Shown piece after piece: positions 1 through 11,842 of a stretch of DNA of 64,000 nucleotides. The stretch lies in assembly GCA_036785705.1 (NCBI GenBank), contig JAWUZG010000001.1:3410001-3474000 (forward strand). Reading direction: 5' to 3'. This DNA is from Acanthornis magna (lineage: Eukaryota; Chordata; Aves; Passeriformes; Acanthizidae). The first letter of the stretch is position 1, and each line of letters begins with the position of its first letter. The notes under the pieces are model-generated. The model had not been told where the DNA came from, did not search any database, and saw only the letters and a program-made list of their open reading frames with translations. The position numbers and the translations under genes were made by a program.

Positions 1-2
1 AT

Positions 3-2352
<2,350 letters not shown>

Positions 2353-3250
2353 ATGTCCAAATATTTCATGGTTTGTGTGAAAGGGAAAGTATTTTGACAA
2401 CATGCGTCATTTAGTCCAATAATGCTATTTTCTTTTTACTTGTTTTCAAGTGCTATGTGTCCCATTACTGTAATGGGCATTGAGCGATGCCTGTGTGCAG
2501 CATTAGTACCAGCTGCCTTAAGAATAAAGTTTACATTATCTTGTTTAAGTATTATCTAGTGTTGCCTGTAATGCTGGAAACAATTCATCTACCTTGCTGT
2601 TCAGACACTACAGTGAGATGGTAAAATGTATCAGTTTGAGAGCGGTAAACGTCTTTGCACACAGCAGTAAAATGTTAAATTAATTTCCCTGTCCCTAATA
2701 GGAAAAAAAACATACCTGAGTTCAGATTGCCACATGCCAGTATTCCTGAAAAAATTTATTTGTATCTGTATTTTTCATTAATATTTTATACTTTTTTAAC
2801 TCGCATTTCCCCACTATTGAACTCAGCACTCCTTATTCCTTTGTGGTGCCTCCACCCAGACACCTTTCTCTGAGCTCTGAGGGTGGGCAAGCAAACACTT
2901 TACCGGCGACTGATACTCATCTCACCTGTGAACTGGTTCTGTGGTGGATCTGCTGCGGCCGGGGCACGTCGGGTTCTTGCCCCAGGCCTCCTGTGGGGCA
3001 GCCTGGCAGCCGCTGCCACGCTGGCAGGACGGCCCAGCAGTTTTGTTTAACCATGTACTTGTGAAAACTGTGCCACTGAAACTTCATGTCCACTTTGCTT
3101 TTGTGAGTCTAAAGAACAAGGCCTGGTTCCTAAAGCAGTTCATAGGAGGGAAAAGGGGGAACGGGGAGTTCCTGCTGAAAATTTGTCGCACTTTACAGCG
3201 GCGATGTAACAACTGTAAGCGTTAGACAATAAACTTATTTAATTAAACTC
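2353..3250 (+). other. SEC61A2: SEC61A2 3'UTR with two poly(A) signals
   Basis: Untranslated tail after the stop. An AATAAA lies at 2523-2528 and another at 3228-3233, so a short tail of about 190 nt and a long one of about 900 nt are both possible. The distal half holds a GC-rich block (about 2900-3030) with overlapping TGGCAG/CTGCCA inverted repeats. The ends are inferred from the signals only. Confidence 0.7.
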
Positions 3251-4123
3251 TCTCCCATGTCTTGTCTGTGCCAGATGTAATTCATGTGCGGTCTTTGATC
3301 ATAGGGAGGGAGGTCTGGAAGGCTTCCTTTTTTCCTCTCTGTTCCTTTCTAAAATATAATTCTGATTAATTTTTAGTAGCCTCAATTAAAAAACAAATCT
3401 CAAGATTCCTCCCCTTAAAGTCATTGAGCTTTTCTGCTCTGCTGTAATCAATTACTTTTTCCCTTTGATGCCACATTTCTTCTGTGTTCTCTCATGGTTA
3501 ACTTGAAAGTAACTTTGTGTTGTTTGTGAAGGTAAGAAAATCTTAAGCAATTTTCTGTGTCAGAAAGTCTCCGTAATTACGCACGCTCATTCTCATCTGT
3601 TTCAGAGGCAAGACTGATTTTGGCATGTGTTTATTAAAACTCTTGAATCCTGACCTTTCAGCAGTGGTGGCTGTTTAGAGAATTAGTAGCAGCCCTGTGT
3701 GCAGACGCACTGAGGGTCTGTTTGGGATAAGATGTACCTAGAAGGGATTTGAGTGAGGGAAGGTGCGGCCTGGGTACAGGGATGTGCCCTCGGGAGAGGG
3801 AAAACTGCAAGGCTGTGCACTCTTGGGGCACCTAAGTGACCTCATAGCTTCGTCAGGATCTGCTGGCTGAGACTACACAGTTCTGCTTTGCACTGGTGGA
3901 TGGTGTTGTCACAGTCTTTATCTTAGACCAAATAAACTACTTTTCTCTTTCTGCATAGTTCAGTTAGGGCTGGGAGAAGGAAACAGCATCTTTGTGTCTA
4001 AATCATAATAGGAAGTTCTTGAAATTGCCATTTCAATCACTCCAAGCAGAGCATGCATGCAGTGTTGCTGTGCTGCTGTCACTGCTCCTGTCACAGAAAA
4101 TTACTACTTAATAGGATAGTCTA
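3251..4123. other. Intergenic, SEC61A2 to NUDT5, left part
   Basis: Unique-looking sequence between two convergent 3' ends. I see no coding exon, RNA gene or recognisable repeat in it. Confidence 0.6.
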
Positions 4124-4482
4124 CAATTCTGTGATTTTTGAGTTGGAAGGGACCCACAAGATTCGTTGAGTCCAACTCCTGGCCCTGCATAGGACATCCC
4201 GAGTCACACCCTGTGCTTGAGAGTGCTGTCCAAACACTTGAACTCTGTCAGGCTTGGTGCTGTGACCACTTCCCTGGGGAGCTGTTCCAGTGTCCAACCA
4301 CCCTCTGAGTGAAGAACCTTTTCCTGATATCCAACCTAAACTGCTCCTGCCTCAGCTTCAGGCCATTCCCTCAGGTCCTGTCACTGTCACTGTCACCACA
4401 GAGAGAGAAGAGGTCAGTGCCTGCCCCTCTGCTGCCCATCATGAGGAAGTTGCAGATCTCTATGGGCTCTCCCCTCTCCAGG
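4124..4482 (-). mobile_element. CR1 retrotransposon fragment, antisense
   Basis: The left edge has the reverse complement of the CR1 3' end (attctgtga then gttggaagggacccaca). It continues with standard CR1 tail wording such as gtcaggcttggtgctgtgacc and aaccttttcctgatatccaa. It is a 5'-truncated copy, as most CR1s are. The right edge is uncertain; similarity fades after about 4480. Confidence 0.88.
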
Positions 4483-4650
4483 TGTTTTGAGTTGTTTGAG
4501 TGCTGTGTGAGCAAGAGAGACCTGCACTCTCTTCTGCCATCTGCCTCCTTTGGAACACGTGGTGGCACAACACCAACCATGGTTACTTAAGCACCTTTCC
4601 AATACTGAATTTTAAGTGCAGAGAGGAATCTAGTGAGAAACAAGCCATTC
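4483..4650. other. Short intergenic spacer
   Basis: Sequence between the CR1 and the presumed NUDT5 3' end. Nothing recognised. Confidence 0.4.
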
Positions 4651-4668
4651 TGAAAATTAAACTGTATT

Positions 4669-4674
4669 TTTATT
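4669..4674 (-). terminator. NUDT5: NUDT5 candidate poly(A) signal
   Basis: TTTATT on the plus strand is AATAAA on the minus strand, about 210 nt past the NUDT5 stop. Its position suits a short 3'UTR covering roughly 4650-4883. Not confirmed by transcript data. Confidence 0.5.
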
Positions 4675-4883
4675 ATGTTTTTTCTGCCAAGGCTTGATAG
4701 GTGGAGCAGTTAGAAGAAATGCTTTTTGTCAGTTACATAATTCCAAATAAAAATATCAGAATCATTCCTACAAACACATTTTTTGCTCTACAAGTAAAGC
4801 AAAGGACCTTGATTACAAGAAGAGTTGTACTTCTAAGCCATCCAACTCGGGCAGTTTTGAACTAAATTTTTCCTTGTCCAGTT

Positions 4884-4993
4884 CTAGAACTTCATAAAAG
4901 GAACTTGGAGCGGTTTTTCTGCTGCACGCTTCAGAGCTAATGCGTAAGTATAAACCCTGGCATCTACTGCCAGATGTTCCTCTGCTACTAGTT
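4884..4993 (-). CDS. NUDT5: NUDT5 coding exon 9 (terminal)
   Basis: Two bases complete a Glu, then [20 protein letters not shown] and the ending PLQVPFMKF, with TAG at 4886-4884. The acceptor is cttttattttcag on the minus strand. It matches the conserved C-terminus, which takes part in the homodimer. Confidence 0.96.
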
Positions 4994-7900
4994 CTGAAAA
5001 TAAAAGAAAAAAATTATGAGATGCCGCTAAGGCTTTGCCTGTACAGAAATTTAAGTCCTTGATTAAAGTGAAGATGTGTAGCATTCCAGACACTGCAAAC
5101 ACCTACTGCTATCAGTAACTCTCATACCTGGCCAGGTCTCTCACAGCATTTTGTTTAACATACAGTATTCGCGGATGAGAAATACGAGGAGCCCTGAGAA
5201 GGCATTCTTGGAGCTCACATTAGTGCATTTAATGTATCAGAAAGCTCTTACCATCAATTCTTTGCAGTAGGTCGTTCTTTGGAAGTGAAACAACTTCCAC
5301 AAATTCTAGGAGAGAAGAAGAACATTTACACACCCTTAAATTAGTGAAGAGTAGAGAGATTTACCTCAGTGTCCTGTTTCTTGCAATTTAAAAGGGGAAA
5401 AAAACTGACTTAATGCTCATCACCATCCAAAAGTTGTGAGCCTTCATGTATCAAAAAAGGGTCAATTAAATCACAAAAGGCTGTGACTTGGTTCATTAAA
5501 AAATGTGTTTGGCAGAAAGAAGCTGGGAAAAAAGTAGCTGACATCTATGAAGGACAAGAATTCTAAAAGGAGAAACCTCCTTTTGGAGAATGGAAAATAC
5601 ACTGTTGAAAGGGACTTTTGTTTGGCTTCTCCTGGTACAGGAGTGGATTGGAGATGCATTTCAAGACCAAACCAGCACAAAGACAAAAGGTTTGTTCGTG
5701 ATGAATTTATGTTGGCTTACACCTCCCCTGTCTCTCTGAATTACTTGTCTTTGGGGCTTGACTTACAGCTGTTGGGGGTTCAGTAATTTCTATCTCCTGA
5801 AATACTGGTGCTATAGGTGCAATACTTGGAAAGATAATTGACGCAATAATGTCCCACAGGAATTTGCATCTAGGCCAAAGTCAACCTCAGGCACGTTTGA
5901 TTAGGGTCAGGAGATTACCCAAGCACAAATAAAAACCAGTTTTAACTGACTTTTTCTAAGTAAAACTTGCCATACGAAGATCACGCTTGACCTTATTGTC
6001 AATGGGAGCACAGTCACATTACGTACCTCCATCATCTACAAGTAAAAAAAAAAAGGTAAGCTAAGTAAGGGACTGCAATACACTGGAGTTTACAATTAAA
6101 AAGCATTTGATTGTGACAGACTGTGAGCGACATTGTAATTACTCCCAGAGTGAAGCTGGAACTGAGACCAGTATCTAGGTTCACAGGTGCTTATGGCCCT
6201 CACTGAAATTTGGCACCGAAATGTTTTATTCTGAGTGTGCCAAAAGCTGACACTTTGCATCTGGGCTTCCCTAGTGACACACTGTGCTTATCTAGACTGC
6301 AGGATGTGATTGGAAGGATGTGCAGCATCCAAATCAGCTAGGACAGAAGAGATGCAGTGGTGGGGCTAATTGTTTTAAACTCTTTCGTTATTTTCTCAAA
6401 ATTTTCAAATAAATGGTACAAAACTCACCAAGGTTTTGCTTCGGTCTTGTATTCTCAGCCTCATCTCCATTAATGATGACGCTCACAATGTGTGTTGTGC
6501 TGTTTGACATACCTGGGTCCAAGCACAGAGCTGCCAAGGACATGGAGAGGTTCATTTTTCAAAGCAGGAGTGAGGCACTGTGACATTTTAACAAAAGCTT
6601 TCACAGAAATATATCTGATACAATAGAAAGACATATTTGGCAGACATTGATGCTGCAAGAGTAGCAAAAACTTTGTTTTCACATGTTCTTAGAAGTAATG
6701 TTTCTGTAACTCTCAGCTCTTTTACAGATCCCTGGTAAAACTTGTTTTCACAGCCAAATTTACTTTCCATTCCACAGACTAAAGATTTCTGTAAAACTAT
6801 CCCTTCTAAATTTCCTGAGTCTATTGGAATCTAATTTTGCCATCACCTGTCTCCAACCTCTCCCAATCCCTAGCATTGTACCCAATAACTGAGAGACAAG
6901 TCTCAATTGCAATAATATTTCCTTGAAATCCTATCTAAGTTGCCTCACCTTTCTACCTTCTTGAGTTTATAAACTTCCTTTCACCTTCATTTTATCTTAT
7001 GTAGTAAGCATGGGATTAGCAAAAATTACATTCCAAAGGATCTCTAAATTTACTCCAATTATTCTCTCCGTTCTTCTTTCTGGCTGGAGAACCCAAGTAC
7101 TGCCACCTCCCCACGAGTACTGTCACCTCTCCACAGCTGATAGAAGGGTGACCTCTGCATCATGCAGCTATTTTTTTCCTAAATTCACAGATTCTGTTCA
7201 CAGAAGTCCAGCAATTTAGACCTTTCTGCAAAAATGCCAAATCACAGTGTGAATAATTGGAGTTCGTGTACAGGATCTTAATCAATAGCAATTTTCTCTC
7301 TACTGACATCAAACTTTTACTTCAGACCTGTATGTTTATTAGAAGTTCAGCAACTGACTCACATCAAGGACCAAAGTTTTGCTTTTACAGCCATGAGATG
7401 CTACCCTGCTAATCTGTGTAGGCTTTGCTGCTTGGATTTTCCCTTTGATTTAGAGCTTTTCATACATTTAGAGTAGCCATCAAGACAGAATTAGCTTGGT
7501 GGAAAAATAAAAAAAAGCAAAGACCTGGAGTACATTCAATGACTTCCCCCTTGTACCCAGTTTCTTCCTTCAGCTCTCGAAGTGCAGCCGTTTCTGCTGA
7601 CTCGTTTTCCTCAATGAGGCCTGGGAGATACATAATACACAAGAACAATTAAAAGCCTCCCACTTAACTGCAATACCCATCCTGAGATCTAATCAAGCTT
7701 TATGGAAGAGGGGAAACATCCTCTCTACTCTTTAGGAAAGATTCCAGTCCCCGGATTCATTATGCTGCTGCCCACATCCTTAACTGATTATCTACAGAAT
7801 CATGCTGCTTTCCCAAAAAATCGCATTAATATTCTCATGAGGGAAAGAAGCCAAATGTTTTGACTCTTCAAGAAAAGAGAAGTGGAGGGAATTTTCTCCA

Positions 7901-10900
7901 ATCTGCTAAAACAAGCTTATTTAGTTTTTTTCATTACCAAATATTCCTATTTCAGAATAGCACACAGAGCTCAGCAGTTTTCCAGCTAGAGCTACTTTGT
8001 TAAGATTGACACTCCAAGCACATCTAAATACACTGAACTATATGTGAGTCATCCCAATGTTTCAGTCACTTACCTGCAGGAAATTCCAAGCAGTAGCCAT
8101 TGATTGGGGGCCTGAACTGTTTCACCAGGACAACGCAGTCGTAGTGCAGAGTTCTCTGTAGCACTGCTATCACTGCTACACCTACAGCAGTGATGGGAGA
8201 CACAAGTACATGGAATGTGAGTGTAGCAGAAAGTGAGATTTAGTGCCAGATCTGGAAAGGAACCCACCCACTGCTACTCTGAGCATTAAATGTTTAGATG
8301 CCTGCTCCAGAATCCTGAATGGTGAATTTAAGCTCTTCTTATCATGCATGGTGAGAGATCTTCAAAGCTCCCCAGAAAATGAAAGGCACACGTACCAAGC
8401 AAGACTGACACCCAGCCCACACTATCCAGAGAAGGGTTCTCCTTCGTACACAAACTGTTTGAAAGCCGCTGTATGGAACTCTCTAGTACACTCTTCACAT
8501 GTCTAAATCATGTCCCAAAGAGAGCCTTGTTCCTGGCCCCTATCAGCAGAGCCAATCACCAGTCTGTGAGCTACTCTGCATCAGAGCACCCCTGATGTCT
8601 TTGGAAGTGCTCCGTCATTTTAAAGTGAACACAATGATCTTGGGAAAGCACCTCCCACCACTAAGGTTCTGATTCCTCACCATTTAAATAAGCATTTGAT
8701 TAGTTCAGCGATACCCCCTCTGGCCAGCGCTGCCAAACTACCTGTTCCACATCCTCATTCATTCAGGAACAGATCAGCTCTAAATCTGCATTGTTAGCTT
8801 ATCAGAAGGATATTACAGGAAAAAATTGCAAACAAAAAAGGTCACCAATTCTTACCATCAGCTGTAACTCCCTTTTTGTTGCCAGTACGCTTTACAGTTT
8901 CCCAAGTTCTGTTTAAACAGAGAAAAGAACAAATGAATACAAAAGTCATCTCTACCCTTGCAATTTTCATTTAAAGTAAAATGCACAGTGAGGTCTTATA
9001 AGAAGCAGCTGGCCTTAGGCAGGCCCTGTCATACACTGGCACTATAAAATGTCTATAGCATAATTTTCTTTTGCCTACTTAAGGAGGGAGAGAGAAAACA
9101 GTTAATTTTGTTACACAAAAGATCCAATTTTGCTAATTTTAAGAGGATACTTTGCTGATGAACTGGAAGGCACTAGAGAAAGCAATCAGTACAGAAACAA
9201 ACACATTAAGGGGGAGCCATGCTGCCACACCTACAGAAATACAACAAAACTAAAGAGTACAAAAGAATTGGACAGACATGATAACATTCAAGAGGACATT
9301 AATTTGTTAATAATATGCACGATCCAGCACCACCAGCAGGGAAAAAGGAGCCCTTAATGAAGAACCAGAAAAGCCACAGGATGGCCTCTCTGATTGTCAC
9401 AGAGCAGTTGCACAGCTAGAACTTGCTTCTGTGTAGCATCTTGCCAAAGAACTGGAAATGCAACACAATCCAGGGTTCAATGTGCCCAGGAGGATTTAGG
9501 AATCAAATTCAATCCCAATGCTAGCACATCTGATGGAGTAAGATTCGTTCCTCCAAACAGCAGGAACTCTAAAGGAACCTCACAATGAATAGCTCTCATC
9601 TTGTGTGGAGTGATGAGTTTGTAATGCTCATGTTCTCTAGCCTGGGGCCAGCCTGTACAGTTGGTAATCTGCAATGCCAGAGAGGCAATTACCTGGTTTT
9701 CCCAAAGGGATCAGTGTAAGTTGTTTCTGCAAGCTTCAACCATTGTCTTTCTACGATTACCTAAAATAAATAAATATTTTTAAAATATATTATAAGATTA
9801 ATCCCAAAGATTTCGGAGAAACAACACAACTATTTTTAGATTCTTTTGAAGACAAAATCTCAGCATCTAAATACATGCAGCAATGTGCAACAACATTCCT
9901 GTTGTTAATACAGAAAAAAACATTTACTCCAAGTTCCTGAATGCAAATAAAAAAATAACCCCATGACAGCAACTTTTCTTAATATGTCTTTTATAACTAA
10001 GTTTTGATGAATTCGGTGGGATTTTATGCACTTGAAAGTCCTCATTTCTTTTAGAAGGACTTTGCAAGGGTAATATATCAGCTGCAAAAGGGTCTCTGGG
10101 CTGCACGGACTCTGACTACACTGGTGCTCATGAGTGCCCACTTAGCAGAGAGCAGAGCCCAAAAGCTGAGCATGCAAGACTAAAAACCAAACTACCCTGA
10201 AACTTCTCTTATCCTGACCTCAGACTGTGGCCTTGTGTAACTGCTGTTTTCTGCAGCTGTGAGAGTGATACATACATGCCTGTTTAGGATTTCTGAGACC
10301 TGCTGAGTGAGTGCTTGGCATTAACAGTATGGCCACAAGTCTTTTCTGGGCTAAATAAGTTTATTTTCCCTATGATATTTCCTCATCTTTTATGTAATTA
10401 ATTTAAAAAAGAAATCCCTAGATATTAGCCCAGCTGTTTGCTTCTTTTATTGTAACTTGTTTTAAAAAGAGTTATTTTTATTGCTTTGTCTACTACTTTG
10501 ATGGGCAAAAAACATCTGTTTACAACAGTCTGAATGCGCCTTCCCAGAAAAAGGAAGAATGAAATAAGATCAGCTGCCACTTTCATGGAAGATATTTCAG
10601 CATCAAACCACACAGTTACAGAACCACTTCTGATCTAAGGGCCACTGGCAGAAAGACAGTGAATATGTCACTGTATTAATCCCACAAACTGACAGAAAAA
10701 AATAAATAGCTTAAAATATGTAAGATTTAGTTATAAACTTCCAGTGATACCAAAGAGTACATTGTTTTAAAAGAGAATAATTACGAAACATTATGAAAAA
10801 AAACCCAAATAACCACAAACCAAACAAACAAAAGCAAACAAAAGAGGATAAAATGAAAATGCTGTCTGCAAAAAAATCTAGGTCTCAACAGAAAACCCAA

Positions 10901-11815
10901 AAGGTCATAAAAATTAAATCCTTTATGCTTATGAAATATTAATATTAAAAAATGCTCAAGGGAAAAGACATAAATATAATCCAAACAAATCTCTTCTTTC
11001 CTTGTACCTTGAAACGAGAAGAAATTACAAGACTGTGTTCACTCCATGAAGAACAAATAAAAGAAACTCCATTTGTGTTATAACAACAGTAGGACACTGC
11101 CAAACCTGCCTCAACACCAAAGATTAACTTTTAAGAGTTCACTTAAAAGGGAACAGAAACAAATATAGGCAGTCCAGGGTGAAAGTGCTTCTAATAAGAA
11201 TGAGGTAGTTCCAGAATCCTTCCTGAGGACTGATATTATTCTTACTACTTCCTTATTGATGTCTTTGAAACAGCAATTATCTAAATTCAAATCCTTTCAG
11301 AAAACACAAAAGCTGGTACAATCCTAAACGTTAAAGCAACCCTTAGTGGTTCACCATCTTAAAGAACAGAAAACTGTTTGAAACAGAAAACTGTTGCTGA
11401 GTTTCATAACCCACCAACTTGTGAAGTGTCTCAGAGATATCTGCATTATTTCTGAACATTGAAAAAACCTCCTGAAGGACAACACAAGAAACAGATGCAA
11501 AATCTGAAAAAAAGAGAAGCAGCTTAAAATAATGCAACACGGTAGATTTCTGTCTCCTCATTGATAATTTGTATAATTATTTCAATAAAGAGGAATATGT
11601 TTTTTAAACTCTCTGACAATCAAGAAGTGTTTTGTCTATTGAATAGGTTTTTACAAACATACAGCTTCTACAGCACTTTGTACTCTGCATTTACAAACTC
11701 ACAAATAATTGTTATTTAACAGCAAAACGTGTCAAACCCAAGCATTCTGTACCTCTTCCTTAAGGACGGATTGTTTAGCTGTTTTTGCAACTTCTGTGGA
11801 TGTCTCGGCTGCCAT
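4884..11815 (-). CDS. NUDT5: NUDT5, ADP-sugar pyrophosphatase (9 coding exons, 220 aa)
   Basis: Nudix hydrolase that splits ADP-ribose into AMP and ribose 5-phosphate. Family literature also credits it with 8-oxo-dGDP hydrolysis and with nuclear ATP production from PARP-derived ADP-ribose. Exons in transcript order: 11753-11815, 9693-9760, 8856-8908, 8074-8181, 7525-7620, 6429-6530, 6027-6035, 5252-5305, 4884-4993. They sum to 663 nt with consistent phases, giving 220 residues against 219 in human. The Nudix box G-x5-E-x7-REL-x-EE-x-G is intact at residues 98-120 (GLIEEN-E through RELKEETGY). The two substrate-stacking tryptophans known in human NUDT5, W28 and W46, fall at identical positions, as does T45, the reported phospho-switch. 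The N-terminus [16 protein letters not shown] diverges from mammals, as this tail usually does. The chosen start is the only ATG in the first coding exon. The gene is divergent from CDC123. Confidence 0.95.
5252..5305 (-). CDS. NUDT5: NUDT5 coding exon 8
   Basis: Encodes (E)[17 protein letters not shown] and ends in the first base of a Glu codon. Donor gtaag; acceptor ttctctcctag. Confidence 0.94.
6027..6035 (-). CDS. NUDT5: NUDT5 coding exon 7, 9-nt microexon
   Basis: The nine bases ATGATGGAG lie between a strong acceptor (a run of T then acttgtag) and the donor gtacgt. With one base from the exon before and two from the exon after, they supply D-D-G and the first base of Glu, giving NLDDGEFVEV where human has PGDGEFVEV. 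Skipping also keeps the frame but removes the conserved DG. The phase fit and the homology make it a likely real exon, though it is too short to prove by eye. Confidence 0.78.
6429..6530 (-). CDS. NUDT5: NUDT5 coding exon 6
   Basis: Encodes (A)[20 protein letters not shown] then [13 protein letters not shown], ending in one base before the donor gtgagt. The acceptor is gtccttggcag. It matches the human segment from [21 protein letters not shown] onward. Confidence 0.95.
7525..7620 (-). CDS. NUDT5: NUDT5 coding exon 5, Nudix box
   Basis: Encodes (G)[20 protein letters not shown] followed by [11 protein letters not shown], with all catalytic and metal-binding glutamates of the Nudix motif. The acceptor is tgtatctcccag. 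The donor is CCAG|GTCTTT, which is weak after the GT; the reading frame into exon 6 nevertheless fits exactly. Confidence 0.95.
8074..8181 (-). CDS. NUDT5: NUDT5 coding exon 4
   Basis: Encodes (G)[20 protein letters not shown] then [15 protein letters not shown], the central beta strands before the Nudix helix. Donor gcag|gtaagt; acceptor cactgctgtag. Confidence 0.95.
8856..8908 (-). CDS. NUDT5: NUDT5 coding exon 3
   Basis: Encodes (R)[17 protein letters not shown] and the first base of Gly. It holds T45 and W46. It has one residue more than human before TADG, so later residues are numbered one higher. Donor gtaag; acceptor tttaaacag. Confidence 0.94.
9693..9760 (-). CDS. NUDT5: NUDT5 coding exon 2
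   Basis: Encodes [20 protein letters not shown] then KT and two bases of Arg. It contains W28, a substrate-stacking residue. Acceptor tatttattttag; donor gtaatt. Confidence 0.94.
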
Positions 11816-11842
11816 TTTCAGGAATGTCAGGCTTTTCCCCTC
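11753..11842 (-). CDS. NUDT5: NUDT5 first coding exon with short 5'UTR
   Basis: The ATG is at 11815-11813 and the exon reads [20 protein letters not shown] then E at the donor gtacag. Upstream on the minus strand an acceptor-like ggactttgcacag suggests that the exon starts at about 11842 with 27 nt of 5'UTR, so a non-coding first exon should lie further upstream, probably in the CpG island near 16.4 kb. Confidence 0.85.

Noticed and set aside
11753..11842. NUDT5 exon read without a non-coding exon upstream, placing the promoter near 11.85 kb
   Set aside because: There is no CpG island or core promoter there, and an acceptor-like cag precedes the short leader. The island at 16.4 kb and the human head-to-head layout fit better.
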